From VYFG01 sp022827325 (GTDB lineage: Bacteria; Pseudomonadota; Gammaproteobacteria; Arenicellales; Poriferihabitantaceae), in contig JAJDTE010000090.1 of assembly GCA_022827325.1 (NCBI GenBank), positions 1-13,069 of the forward strand: a DNA stretch of 13,069 nt. The letters are read 5' to 3'. The notes under the pieces were generated by a model that ran no database searches, had not been told where the DNA came from, and was given only the letters and a program-made list of their open reading frames with translations. Of the stretch, positions 1 through 6,178 are shown piece after piece; positions within the stretch are counted from its first letter, which is position 1; each line of letters starts with the position of its first letter. The translations under genes and the position numbers were made by a program.

Positions 1-509
1 TTCCCGCACATGGCGGCACCCTCGTGCACGGCGCTCCTGTGGATATCGATCAGGCGGTCCACCTGGGGCAGGCGGCTGGCGGAAGAAAGGTGGCACAGAT
101 GCACCGAGTAGATCCTGACTCGGATGTCGCCGCAGTCGATGGTGGCCTCCACGATACTGCGCTGGATGCTGAGGGCGTCGACGCTGCCCATCTTCGGCAG
201 GAGATGATGGCGGCTTCTCAGGATAGGATACCGGCTCAGCACCATGTTGCCGAACTGGCGCCGGCGCGCCTCTTCCGGGCGACTCCCGTCGATGTGGATG
301 TCCACCCCGGGCCCGTAGGACCAGAAGTACGCGGGCAGGTGCTCCGCCAGCTGCGCGACCTGGTCGATCATGCCGGTATGGGGCCAGTGGCGGTCCACTT
401 CCTGGAGCGCAATCACATCGGCGCCGGCCACTTCCCGCGCGATCCGCGCAAGGTCCACCGTCCCGTCCCGGCCCTTGCCGTACTGGATGTTGTAGGAAAC
501 GAAACGCAT
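1..509 (-). CDS. Endonuclease/exonuclease/phosphatase (EEP) family protein, N-terminal part, cut by left edge
   Basis: Reading the minus strand from the ATG at 509-507 gives an open frame of about 169 residues with no stop up to the window edge, so the C-terminal part is missing. The start MRFVSYNIQYGKGRDG holds the EEP asparagine (N7 in SYNIQ), and the metal-binding glutamate follows in ALQEVDR (E37). Further on come GNMVLSRYP and YSVHL, strands typical of the fold shared by DNase I, exonuclease III and sphingomyelinase-type phosphodiesterases. The catalytic His/Asp near the C-terminus of such enzymes lie outside the window, so the substrate (nucleic acid, lipid or small phosphodiester) cannot be told. 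No signal peptide is visible, so it looks cytoplasmic. The start overlaps the stop of the sulfotransferase-like gene by one base (TGATG), which implies translational coupling and places it third in a minus-strand operon. The family is secure; the function is unknown. Confidence 0.88.
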   Translation of the reverse strand, partial: MRFVSYNIQYGKGRDGTVDLARIAREVAGADVIALQEVDRHWPHTGMIDQVAQLAEHLPAYFWSYGPGVDIHIDGSRPEEARRRQFGNMVLSRYPILRSRHHLLPKMGSVDALSIQRSIVEATIDCGDIRVRIYSVHLCHLSSASRLPQVDRLIDIHRSAVHEGAAMCG

Positions 510-1237
510 CAGACCACCAGGCGTTGCCGATAAAGCGCCTGGTAGAACGGCTCCGCCGCGTCCGCGATTGCGCGAAGGGCCGGCTCAAGATCGGGCTTGC
601 TTTCCCGGTAGGGCTCGAACGAGGTGGACTTCCACACCGAGTCATACCAGTACTTGCCCCATACCCCGTCGCTGTCCCTCGGCCCCGGCGGCCAGGAGAC
701 CATGTCGTCGAGATAGGGGATGCCGAACCGTGCACACATGGCCTCCAGCATGGGCCCGGGATTCATCAGGAAGTCCCGGCTGTCGATCACCAGCGGCGGC
801 GTGGTCGCGGTCCCGGCCACGTAGTCGTAGAGTTCGGCCTGCTGGCGGAATCCGACGTCCTCGGCCGTGACATCGGGACGGACGCGGCCATAGGAGGCGA
901 CGACCTGGTCCGGGCGCCGGATCAGGAAGCAGTTGACGAGGCCATGCATCCAGTCCCTGCCCATTTCCGGGAGCAGGTGCATGGTCATGTGTTTCTGGTA
1001 GAAGACCGGGGACCCTCCGGGCGGGTCCTCAAGGCAGCGCCTGGCGATCGCTTCCCAGTCCGTCCCCTGGTCCGCGATGACTTCCCCGGCTCCGGGATGC
1101 CGGATTCCGGTCCTGTGGAGGTAGTGACCGTAGAAGGGTTCGTCCCAGACCTCGGTGTCGGGCCGGTTCTCGAATGCGCGCATCATCGCGGTGGAGATGT
1201 TGCGCGGGCCCGACCACATGGCGATCCGCAGGGTCAT
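509..1237 (-). CDS. Sulfotransferase-like P-loop protein
   Basis: A 242-residue protein. Near the N-terminus SGPRNISTAMMRAF (residues 9-22) matches the 5'-phosphosulfate-binding loop of PAPS-dependent sulfotransferases. CFLIRRPDQVVASY (103-116) matches the 3'-phosphate-binding segment, with Arg107 and Ser115 as likely ligands. The conserved pattern RPDTEVWDEPFYGHYL lies between them. If active it would move sulfate from PAPS onto a small acceptor, but the acceptor cannot be read from sequence and a nucleotide-binding role without sulfotransfer remains possible. The start codon overlaps the stop of the aminotransferase (ATGA) and the stop overlaps the start of the EEP gene (TGATG), so it sits between two tightly coupled neighbours. 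From memory, plant proteins annotated as branched-chain-aminotransferase-like join a domain of this type to a class IV aminotransferase, which would support a shared pathway; I could not verify this here. It has no signal peptide or membrane segment. Confidence 0.85.
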   Translation of the reverse strand: MTLRIAMWSGPRNISTAMMRAFENRPDTEVWDEPFYGHYLHRTGIRHPGAGEVIADQGTDWEAIARRCLEDPPGGSPVFYQKHMTMHLLPEMGRDWMHGLVNCFLIRRPDQVVASYGRVRPDVTAEDVGFRQQAELYDYVAGTATTPPLVIDSRDFLMNPGPMLEAMCARFGIPYLDDMVSWPPGPRDSDGVWGKYWYDSVWKSTSFEPYRESKPDLEPALRAIADAAEPFYQALYRQRLVV

Positions 1238-2139
1238 GACTCGTTTTCAATCAGTTCGAGGTACAGTTGCTGCAGCCGTTCCACCAGGGGGCCGCGCCGG
1301 CCGTCACCGATGACGCGGCCGTCCACTTCCGATACCGGTGCCACGCCCGCGAAGGTACCGGTGACGAAGCTTTCCTCGGCGCCGTAGACGTCGGTGAGAC
1401 TGAAATTCCGCTCGCAGACGGGGATGCCGTTGTCGCGGCAGATCCGGATGATGTTGCCCCGGGTGATGCCGCCGAGGCAGTAGTCGCCTCCCGACGTCCA
1501 GACCTCCCCGCCCCGGACAATGAAGAAATGGGTGGAGTTGCAGGTGGCGACGAAGCCGTGGGGGTCCAGCATCAACGCCTCGTCCGCCCCGGCCCTGGCC
1601 GCCTGGATGCAGGCGGTGATGCAGTTCAGCTTGGAATGGCTGTTGAGCTTGGGGTCCTGGACATCCGGGTATCCCCGGCGGACATGGACGGTGAAGAGCC
1701 GGATCCCGCGGGCCAGCGTTTCCGGCAGGGCGGTCTTGTATTCCGGGATGATCACGATGGTGGGCGGCGAGATCGTGACCCTGGGATCCTGGTAGGGCGT
1801 TGCCTTGACGCCGCGGGTGACCATGAGGCGGATGTGCACGCCGTCGGTCATGTCGTTTGCCTGCAGGCAATCGTTGAGTCGCCGTTCCAGTGCTTCCATT
1901 GACACGTCCATTTCCATGTCGATGGCCTTGGCGCCCTCGTACAGCCTTTTCAGGTGCTGGTCCAGGAAGGCGATTTTCCCCTTGTGGACACGGAGCCCTT
2001 CCCAGATCCCGTCACCGAGCACGAATCCGCTGTCAAAGACCGAGACCTTCGCCTGGTCCCGGAGATACAGTTCGCCGTTGATGTCGATCAGGATGGACGC
2101 ATTGCGCGGATCGTCCCGGTAATCGTGGGTGCCCTTCAT
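1234..2139 (-). CDS. Class IV PLP-dependent aminotransferase (branched-chain / D-amino-acid type)
   Basis: A 301-residue protein, the normal length for fold-type IV aminotransferases (IlvE, D-amino-acid aminotransferase). It shows VSVFDSGFVLGDGIWEGLRV near the N-terminus (32-51), the SHSKLN segment with the likely Schiff-base lysine (K170; K164 is the alternative), GGITRG (223-228) for cofactor phosphate binding and FVTGTFAGVAPV near the end. The expected reaction is amino-group exchange between an amino acid and a 2-oxo acid in the cytoplasm; the substrate is unknown. Where IlvE and D-amino-acid aminotransferase carry a glutamate contacting the pyridine nitrogen (pattern G-x-V-x-E), this protein reads GFVATCNSTHFF with Thr199, which could alter activity. 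The gene leads the minus-strand operon and overlaps the next gene by four bases. No purine-rich ribosome-binding site precedes the ATG at 2139, but an extended -10 element lies about 40 bp upstream. Confidence 0.9.
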   Translation of the reverse strand: MKGTHDYRDDPRNASILIDINGELYLRDQAKVSVFDSGFVLGDGIWEGLRVHKGKIAFLDQHLKRLYEGAKAIDMEMDVSMEALERRLNDCLQANDMTDGVHIRLMVTRGVKATPYQDPRVTISPPTIVIIPEYKTALPETLARGIRLFTVHVRRGYPDVQDPKLNSHSKLNCITACIQAARAGADEALMLDPHGFVATCNSTHFFIVRGGEVWTSGGDYCLGGITRGNIIRICRDNGIPVCERNFSLTDVYGAEESFVTGTFAGVAPVSEVDGRVIGDGRRGPLVERLQQLYLELIENES

Positions 2140-2177
2140 GGCGGCGGTGGAGGTAATAGTCGGTTACGGGGAGCGCA

Positions 2178-2186
2178 ATCATACCA
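2178..2186 (-). promoter_or_regulatory. Candidate extended -10 promoter for the aminotransferase operon
   Basis: The minus strand reads TGGTATGAT, an extended -10 element (TGn plus TATGAT). Transcription would start near 2171-2172 and leave a leader of about 32 nt before the ATG at 2139. I see no good -35 hexamer, which extended -10 promoters can do without. The same nine bases occur in the opposite direction at 2367-2375. Confidence 0.4.
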
Positions 2187-2320
2187 ATCCGGGTGGTGGA
2201 AGTCCTGCGGGCCGGCGCCTGCAACGGCCGGCATCCGGGCGATTTCCTCTTCCCCGCCCCCTGTGGCCGCAACGATGGGTCGTCACGGCCGGTCTGCGGA
2301 GTCCGGATCTCCATCGGTGA

Positions 2321-2361
2321 TGCATGTCCGGCTTGTGTCCGGCTTGTGGAGGGGACATGCA
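2321..2361. repeat. 9-bp inverted repeat (TGCATGTCC / GGACATGCA), possible operator or hairpin
   Basis: The arms at 2321-2329 and 2353-2361 are perfect reverse complements separated by 23 nt. The structure ends six bases before the TG of the plus-strand -10 element and so would cover its -35 region. That position suits a regulator-binding site. It lies upstream of the predicted +1, so an mRNA hairpin is less likely. Confidence 0.5.
2326..2347. repeat. Perfect 11-bp tandem repeat, two copies
   Basis: GTCCGGCTTGT occurs at 2326-2336 and again at 2337-2347 without a gap. The period is about one helical turn, so two protein molecules bound here would lie on the same DNA face. The repeat sits inside the larger inverted repeat, just upstream of the putative permease promoter. 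Confidence 0.7.
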
Positions 2362-2366
2362 CCGCA

Positions 2367-2375
2367 TGGTATGAT
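2367..2375 (+). promoter_or_regulatory. Candidate extended -10 promoter for the NCS2 permease
   Basis: TGGTATGAT is an extended -10 element with no convincing -35. The start site would be near 2382, giving a leader of about 78 nt before the ATG at 2460. It is identical to the minus-strand element at 2178-2186. Confidence 0.4.
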
Positions 2376-2459
2376 GCGCGGCAGCCGGCGGGCCCGCCGG
2401 CACAGCACCGGGCGATGGAAAACCCGTGCCGCCACATCGCACTCGTGGGGGAACAGACC

Positions 2460-3833
2460 ATGGCTTTGAACAATCCTAAACTCGGGACGCCGGAGCAGCT
2501 TCGGGACCCGGACTACACGCCATCGCTTGCATCGGCCATTCCGCTCGGCATCCAGCATGTGCTGGCGATGTTCATCAGCAACGTGACGCCCGCGATCATC
2601 ATCGCGGGCGCGGCGGGATTCGGCTTCGGCTCGAATTCGCCGGATTTCCCGAACCTCATCTACATGATCCAGATGTCGATGCTGTTCGCAGGCGTCGCGA
2701 CATTGATCCAGACAATCGGCTTCGGGCCGGTCGGGGCACGGCTGCCGATCGTGCAGGGCACGAGCTTCGCATTCATACCGATCATGATTCCGCTGGTTGC
2801 AGGCAAGGGGGTCGACGCCATGGCCGCGGTCATGGGCGGGGTGCTCGTCGGGGGCCTGTTTCACACCTGCCTTGCCCCGTTCATCGGCCGTATCCGGTTT
2901 GCGTTGCCGCCGCTGGTGACCGGCCTCGTCGTCATGATGATCGGATTGGCGCTGCTCAAGGTCGGGATCCAGTATGCCGCCGGTGGCGTGCCCGCCATCG
3001 GGAAGCCCGAATACGGCAGCCTGCTGAACTGGTCCGTGGCGCTCGTCGTCATCGTGGTGACGCTGGGGCTGAAGTTCTTCACCCGCGGCATGGCCTCCGT
3101 GGCCGCCGTGCTGCTCGGGCTCGTCGCCGGCTACGTCGTCGCCCTGGCACTGGGCATGGTGAACTTTGGTGCTGTGGGACGGGCTGCGGTATTCGCGTTG
3201 CCGAATCCGATGCATTTCGGGATCGAGTTTTCCGCTGCCGCCATCATCGGCTTTTGCCTGATGGCGTTCATTTCCGCCATCGAGACGGTTGGTGACGTGT
3301 CCGGAATCACCAAGGGGGGCGCGGGCCGGGAGGCAACGGATGAGGAAATCAAGGGCGCGACGTTCGCCGACGGCGCCGGCACGGCGATTTCCGGCCTTTT
3401 CGGGGCCCTGCCGAACACCTCGTTCTCGCAGAACGTCGGCCTGATCGCGATCACCGGGGTGATGAGCCGGCACGTCGTGACGTACGGCGCCATCCTGCTG
3501 GTGATCGCGGGCCTTGTGCCCAAGGTGGGGGCGCTGGTGTCGACCATCCCGATCGAGGTGCTCGGCGGCGGCGTCATCGTGATGTTCGGCATGGTGGTTT
3601 CAGCGGGCATAAACATGCTCTCCGACGTGAACTGGAACCGGCGCAACATGGTGATATTCGCGGTCTCCGTGTCCATCGGGTTCGGCCTGCAACTCGAGCC
3701 CGGCGCACTGCAGCACCTGCCGTCAACCGCCAAGATCCTGCTGACCTCGGGACTCCTGCCCGCCGCCGTCATCGCGATCGTCCTGAACCTGGTGCTGCCC
3801 GAGGAGCTCGTCGGCGATTCCGAGGAATCCTGA
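2460..3833 (+). CDS. NCS2-family nucleobase:cation symporter, xanthine/urate type
   Basis: A 457-residue inner-membrane protein, close in length to E. coli XanQ and XanP, with many hydrophobic segments consistent with the 14-helix NCS2 fold. IQHVLAMF lies in the first helix. PIVQGTSFAFIP sits at about residues 97-108. FISAIETVGDVSG carries the conserved substrate-binding glutamate (E275), and QNVGLIAITG (324-333) is the family signature. The QN...TG form is typical of xanthine/urate carriers, whereas uracil permeases usually begin with EN and end in R or K. It would import a purine with a cation. The ATG at 2460 is preferred over an upstream extension of 89 residues because GGGGGA lies 8 bases before it and the extension has no NCS2 character. 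It is transcribed divergently from the aminotransferase operon. Purine specificity is an inference from the motif. Confidence 0.93.
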   Translation: MALNNPKLGTPEQLRDPDYTPSLASAIPLGIQHVLAMFISNVTPAIIIAGAAGFGFGSNSPDFPNLIYMIQMSMLFAGVATLIQTIGFGPVGARLPIVQGTSFAFIPIMIPLVAGKGVDAMAAVMGGVLVGGLFHTCLAPFIGRIRFALPPLVTGLVVMMIGLALLKVGIQYAAGGVPAIGKPEYGSLLNWSVALVVIVVTLGLKFFTRGMASVAAVLLGLVAGYVVALALGMVNFGAVGRAAVFALPNPMHFGIEFSAAAIIGFCLMAFISAIETVGDVSGITKGGAGREATDEEIKGATFADGAGTAISGLFGALPNTSFSQNVGLIAITGVMSRHVVTYGAILLVIAGLVPKVGALVSTIPIEVLGGGVIVMFGMVVSAGINMLSDVNWNRRNMVIFAVSVSIGFGLQLEPGALQHLPSTAKILLTSGLLPAAVIAIVLNLVLPEELVGDSEES

Positions 3834-3859
3834 CCCGGAACGGCGGCATCGCCCGCGTG

Positions 3860-3870
3860 CATGATGCCGG
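3860..3870 (+). repeat. 11-bp direct repeat flanking the Fic gene, left copy
   Basis: CATGATGCCGG is identical to 5335-5345. The two copies bracket the Fic gene and its AT-rich promoter, about 1.5 kb apart, and identity ends sharply on both sides. This could be a target-site duplication, or chance. Confidence 0.45.
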
Positions 3871-3887
3871 GCCGGCCTCCGCCGGCA
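3865..3887. terminator. GC-rich hairpin between converging genes, possible terminator
   Basis: TGCCGG (3865-3870) pairs with CCGGCA (3882-3887). Alternatively the two GCCGGC copies at 3871-3876 and 3881-3886 pair across a four-base loop. It lies between the permease stop and the Fic stop, but there is no T-run on either strand, so intrinsic termination is uncertain. Confidence 0.35.
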
Positions 3888-3906
3888 GGGGGTTGAATCG
3901 GCTGCC

Positions 3907-5121
3907 TTATTGCCCGAAAACCAGTAATTTCAATTCCCTGTCCTGAACCGATACCAGTTCGAGATCGGCCAGTTTGCGCAGGTCCCTTTCCCGTGTTTTA
4001 CGGGTCAGATTCTTGTACATCCTTGTATACCATGGCTGTGTCTGGACACTTCGGAGCGCGTGTCCGGTACCCCTTGGCAGCAGGTTGTTGATGATCATGA
4101 ACTGGCGCCAGTTGATATCCCCTTCCTGGTAGCAGGACGAGACATGATTCTCGTAAAGAACCACGCCGAGCAATTGGTTGACCCGGAAATGCAGGGAGAA
4201 GAACACCTCCCTCAGGCGATTCAGGAAATACTCCACAAAGGGTGTATTCGCCACTTCTCTCTCCTTCCTTTCGAGTTTCCGTGACGTATTGAATACCAGG
4301 AAATACCCATCAATGTGTTCCAGGTAGGCCCTTGAGAGCGCATGGTGTGCCAACGGCATTCCCGAGCATTTGACCAGGAGTGCCTCGATGAGCCTTCCAA
4401 CCCGTCCGTTTCCGTCATAAAACGGATGGATCCGTTCGAAATAGTAATGTGCCAGCGGAGCCCTGACCAGGGGATGCTGCCCAAGCATGTAGTCGCTGTT
4501 GATCCATTGGATGTAATGTTTCATCAGCTTCTGGATGTCCTCCAGGCACTTGGGCGGTGTATAGCTGCCGCCATGAGCGGGATCGCCGACGACCGTTTCC
4601 GCCTGCCGGGTGTTGTTGCGATACCTGCCGGGTTTGTTTGACGGATGGGTGAGACCGCCGGTGATCAGTTCGTGCAGTTCAATGATCAGTTCCTCGCTCA
4701 GCAGGAACGAAATTCCATTGGGGTCCTCGACTCCGTCCTCCTGGTTCCGGGCGAGCAGGTCGACATGCTCGTACGCCCTTTTCAGGTTCACCACCCGGCG
4801 TTCCCGTTCAGCGGTGATCTCTTCGACCTGGGGGTCTTTCCTGAAGATCTCGCCGATTTCCGTTTCCGACATGGTTCCGCTCTCGATCGTATTGGTGCCG
4901 AACACGCTGGAGACCAATACCTCCCGCTCCATTTCCATGGCGATTTGGGGCAACAGCGGTACCGATGCGAACATGGCATGAGTGTCCTCCACCCTTTCGA
5001 TGAGTGGCGTAATGGCGGACATGTCCAATCCGACCTGGAAATGGAAATTTCCGGATCGATTTGTTTCCACAGTAATGTCTCCGATTTCTTGAGAAAAAAT
5101 GTCCGATTGTTTTTTCATCAT
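3907..5121 (-). CDS. Fic domain protein (predicted protein AMP-transferase), class II type
   Basis: A 404-residue protein. HPFYDGNGRVGR (232-243) is an intact Fic motif, with catalytic His232, Mg-binding Asp236 and the phosphate-binding NGR. The protein is therefore expected to transfer AMP, or a related group, from a nucleotide onto a target protein hydroxyl. The helix VFGTNTIESGT (73-83) before the Fic core matches the autoinhibitory motif [S/T]xxxE[G/N] with T76 and E80, but Ser81 stands where Gly or Asn is usual. The N-terminal helix precedes the core, which marks class II (self-contained) Fic proteins. The last 90 or so residues look like a winged-helix domain, common in this family and able to bind DNA. 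No antitoxin gene is adjacent. Codons are visibly less GC-rich than in neighbouring genes and the promoter is AT-rich, suggesting horizontal gain. The start offers two consecutive ATGs (5121 and 5118). The target is unknown. Confidence 0.93.
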   Translation of the reverse strand: MMKKQSDIFSQEIGDITVETNRSGNFHFQVGLDMSAITPLIERVEDTHAMFASVPLLPQIAMEMEREVLVSSVFGTNTIESGTMSETEIGEIFRKDPQVEEITAERERRVVNLKRAYEHVDLLARNQEDGVEDPNGISFLLSEELIIELHELITGGLTHPSNKPGRYRNNTRQAETVVGDPAHGGSYTPPKCLEDIQKLMKHYIQWINSDYMLGQHPLVRAPLAHYYFERIHPFYDGNGRVGRLIEALLVKCSGMPLAHHALSRAYLEHIDGYFLVFNTSRKLERKEREVANTPFVEYFLNRLREVFFSLHFRVNQLLGVVLYENHVSSCYQEGDINWRQFMIINNLLPRGTGHALRSVQTQPWYTRMYKNLTRKTRERDLRKLADLELVSVQDRELKLLVFGQ

Positions 5122-5126
5122 TATTT

Positions 5127-5144
5127 ATTATATACAATAGTATA
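5127..5144 (-). promoter_or_regulatory. Candidate Fic promoter with overlapping inverted-repeat operator
   Basis: On the minus strand a perfect TATAAT (5132-5127) stands five bases before the first ATG, so transcription would begin at or within the start codons, giving an essentially leaderless message. No Shine-Dalgarno sequence is visible. Overlapping it is TATAC-N4-GTATA (5144-5131), an inverted repeat. Read another way, TTGTATA occurs twice at a 10-base interval. This suits autoregulation by the protein's winged-helix domain. No clear -35 was found, and TATACT at 5144-5139 is an alternative -10. Confidence 0.4.
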
Positions 5145-5334
5145 CAAAATATTACCATAAGCTATATCAAAAAACATGTCCCAATATATGTCTTGAATTT
5201 AGTTCGTAAATCAACCGCAGTGTCCGCTGCAATCGCGAAGGTCGATTTCCCGAAAAACCATATCGACGCCAGGCCGGGTCTGGAATCACTTTCCCCCGCG
5301 GCATGCCATAATCAGGCCCATCAAGCGTCCGGCC

Positions 5335-5345
5335 CATGATGCCGG
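5335..5345 (+). repeat. 11-bp direct repeat flanking the Fic gene, right copy
   Basis: CATGATGCCGG is identical to 3860-3870. Its last five bases also form the right arm of a CCGGC/GCCGG hairpin. Confidence 0.45.
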
Positions 5346-5491
5346 TTTACACCAGGTGAAATCTGTCCATCCCGCGAATTCCCGATCTCCCGTATGAAGG
5401 GTCTACCTGGATCAATATGCGCATGCCGTGGACCTGCCCGAAAGGGTATTCCGGCTCGCGCGCGTTGCAGCCGGTTGTACGGAATCTGAAC

Positions 5492-5962
5492 ATGTTCGAG
5501 GCGGCACCCGACTGGACGGTCCGCGAGTGGCTGAATACCGACAGCCCACTCTCATTGCAGGATTTCCAGGGGAAGGTCATCGTGATCGAGGCGTTCCAGA
5601 TGCTGTGCCCGGGATGCGTCAGCCACGGACTGCCCCTGGCCCAGAAGATTCGGGATACGTTCAGTGCCGACCAGATCGCGGTGATCGGGCTTCATACCGT
5701 TTTCGAGCACCACGAAGTCCAGGGAGGCAAACCGGCGCTGGAGGCTTTCCTGCACGAGTATCGATACCGGTTCCCCGTCGGGATCGACCTGCGCAATGAA
5801 GGGGAGCGGATTCCCGCTACCATGGGCCTCTATGAAATGCAGGGCACCCCCACCTTCGTGCTCATTGACAAGAAGGGTCGGCGCAGGAGACAGTATTTTG
5901 GTATGGTCAGTGAATTGGTCATTGGCTCCGAGATCGGTCAGTTGATGGTGGAACCGCTGTAG
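5492..5962 (+). CDS. TlpA-like redoxin (thioredoxin fold, CPGC site), cytoplasmic
   Basis: A 156-residue protein from the ATG at 5492. The N-terminal APDWTVREWLN and the LQDFQGKVIVIEAFQMLCPGCV strand-plus-active-site arrangement are those of TlpA/AhpC-type thioredoxin-fold proteins, with CPGC as the redox-active pair. GTPTFVLIDKKGR holds the cis-proline that normally faces the active site, and the IGLHTVFEHH segment is characteristic of one subgroup. It would act as a thiol-disulfide oxidoreductase or peroxidase-like protein; the partner is unknown. The usual TlpA signal peptide or membrane anchor is absent, so it appears cytoplasmic. ATGs at 5417 and 5423 are in frame and would add 25 or 23 residues. 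I prefer 5492 because the family begins close to this point and the extra residues resemble no targeting sequence. It is monocistronic between the Fic gene and the amidase. Confidence 0.82.
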   Translation: MFEAAPDWTVREWLNTDSPLSLQDFQGKVIVIEAFQMLCPGCVSHGLPLAQKIRDTFSADQIAVIGLHTVFEHHEVQGGKPALEAFLHEYRYRFPVGIDLRNEGERIPATMGLYEMQGTPTFVLIDKKGRRRRQYFGMVSELVIGSEIGQLMVEPL

Positions 5963-6138
5963 CGGTCGGGCACGTCCGGCGAATCAGAACAACTCCTTGC
6001 AGCGGCGCCTGCTATCGATTGATCCGTGACAGACAGTAAACTGGGCATCCCTGCTGGCACATTTCCCGGGCCTGAAATACTTGGCGCGAAGGCCGGGACG
6101 ATTCCGGGAGACCTGGCCGGGAGGGCGACCCGACCGTT

Positions 6139-6153
6139 GGCTCCGAGAGAGCC
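6139..6153 (+). promoter_or_regulatory. Small hairpin before the amidase start
   Basis: GGCTC-CGAGA-GAGCC forms a perfect 5-bp stem with a 5-base loop, 26 bases before the amidase ATG. The 216-bp gap from 5963 to 6178 holds nothing else that I recognise, and no Shine-Dalgarno sequence precedes the ATG. The role is unknown and the stem is short. Confidence 0.3.
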
Positions 6154-6178
6154 GTAAAGCAACATTTAATCCAGAACC

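Larger units (their letters stand above)
2140..2459. other. Divergent intergenic control region
   Basis: About 320 bp separate the start codons of the aminotransferase (minus) and the permease (plus). An open frame extends upstream of the permease start across this region, but it matches no NCS2 protein and I treat it as non-coding. It holds two facing extended -10 elements and, between them, a tandem repeat inside a long inverted repeat. GTCCGG occurs at 2301, 2326 and 2337. No riboswitch fold or RNA gene was recognised. Confidence 0.6.
5122..5491. other. Intergenic region between divergent Fic and redoxin genes
   Basis: The first 80 or so bases are strongly AT-rich and carry the Fic promoter. 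Composition returns to the GC-rich local norm after about 5215. CCGGC-N7-GCCGG (5329-5345) is a short hairpin that contains most of the right copy of the 11-bp direct repeat. CATAAT at 5307-5312 is a possible plus-strand -10 without a good -35. The frame of the redoxin gene is open from 5417, so part of this stretch could be coding if the longer start is used. No RNA gene was recognised. Confidence 0.5.

Noticed and set aside
524..1387. Long plus-strand open frame over the sulfotransferase-like gene
   Set aside because: It is a shadow produced by high GC content. The minus-strand frame has clear family motifs and gene overlaps; the plus-strand translation has none.
2193..2459. Long N-terminal extension of the permease frame, or a separate short gene there
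   Set aside because: The extension has no NCS2 or signal-peptide character, crosses the divergent promoter region, and GGGGGA precedes the ATG at 2460.
3907..5121. Fic gene as the toxin of a FicT-FicA toxin-antitoxin pair
   Set aside because: No small antitoxin gene lies on either side, and the inhibitory helix is inside the protein itself, which marks class II and not class I.
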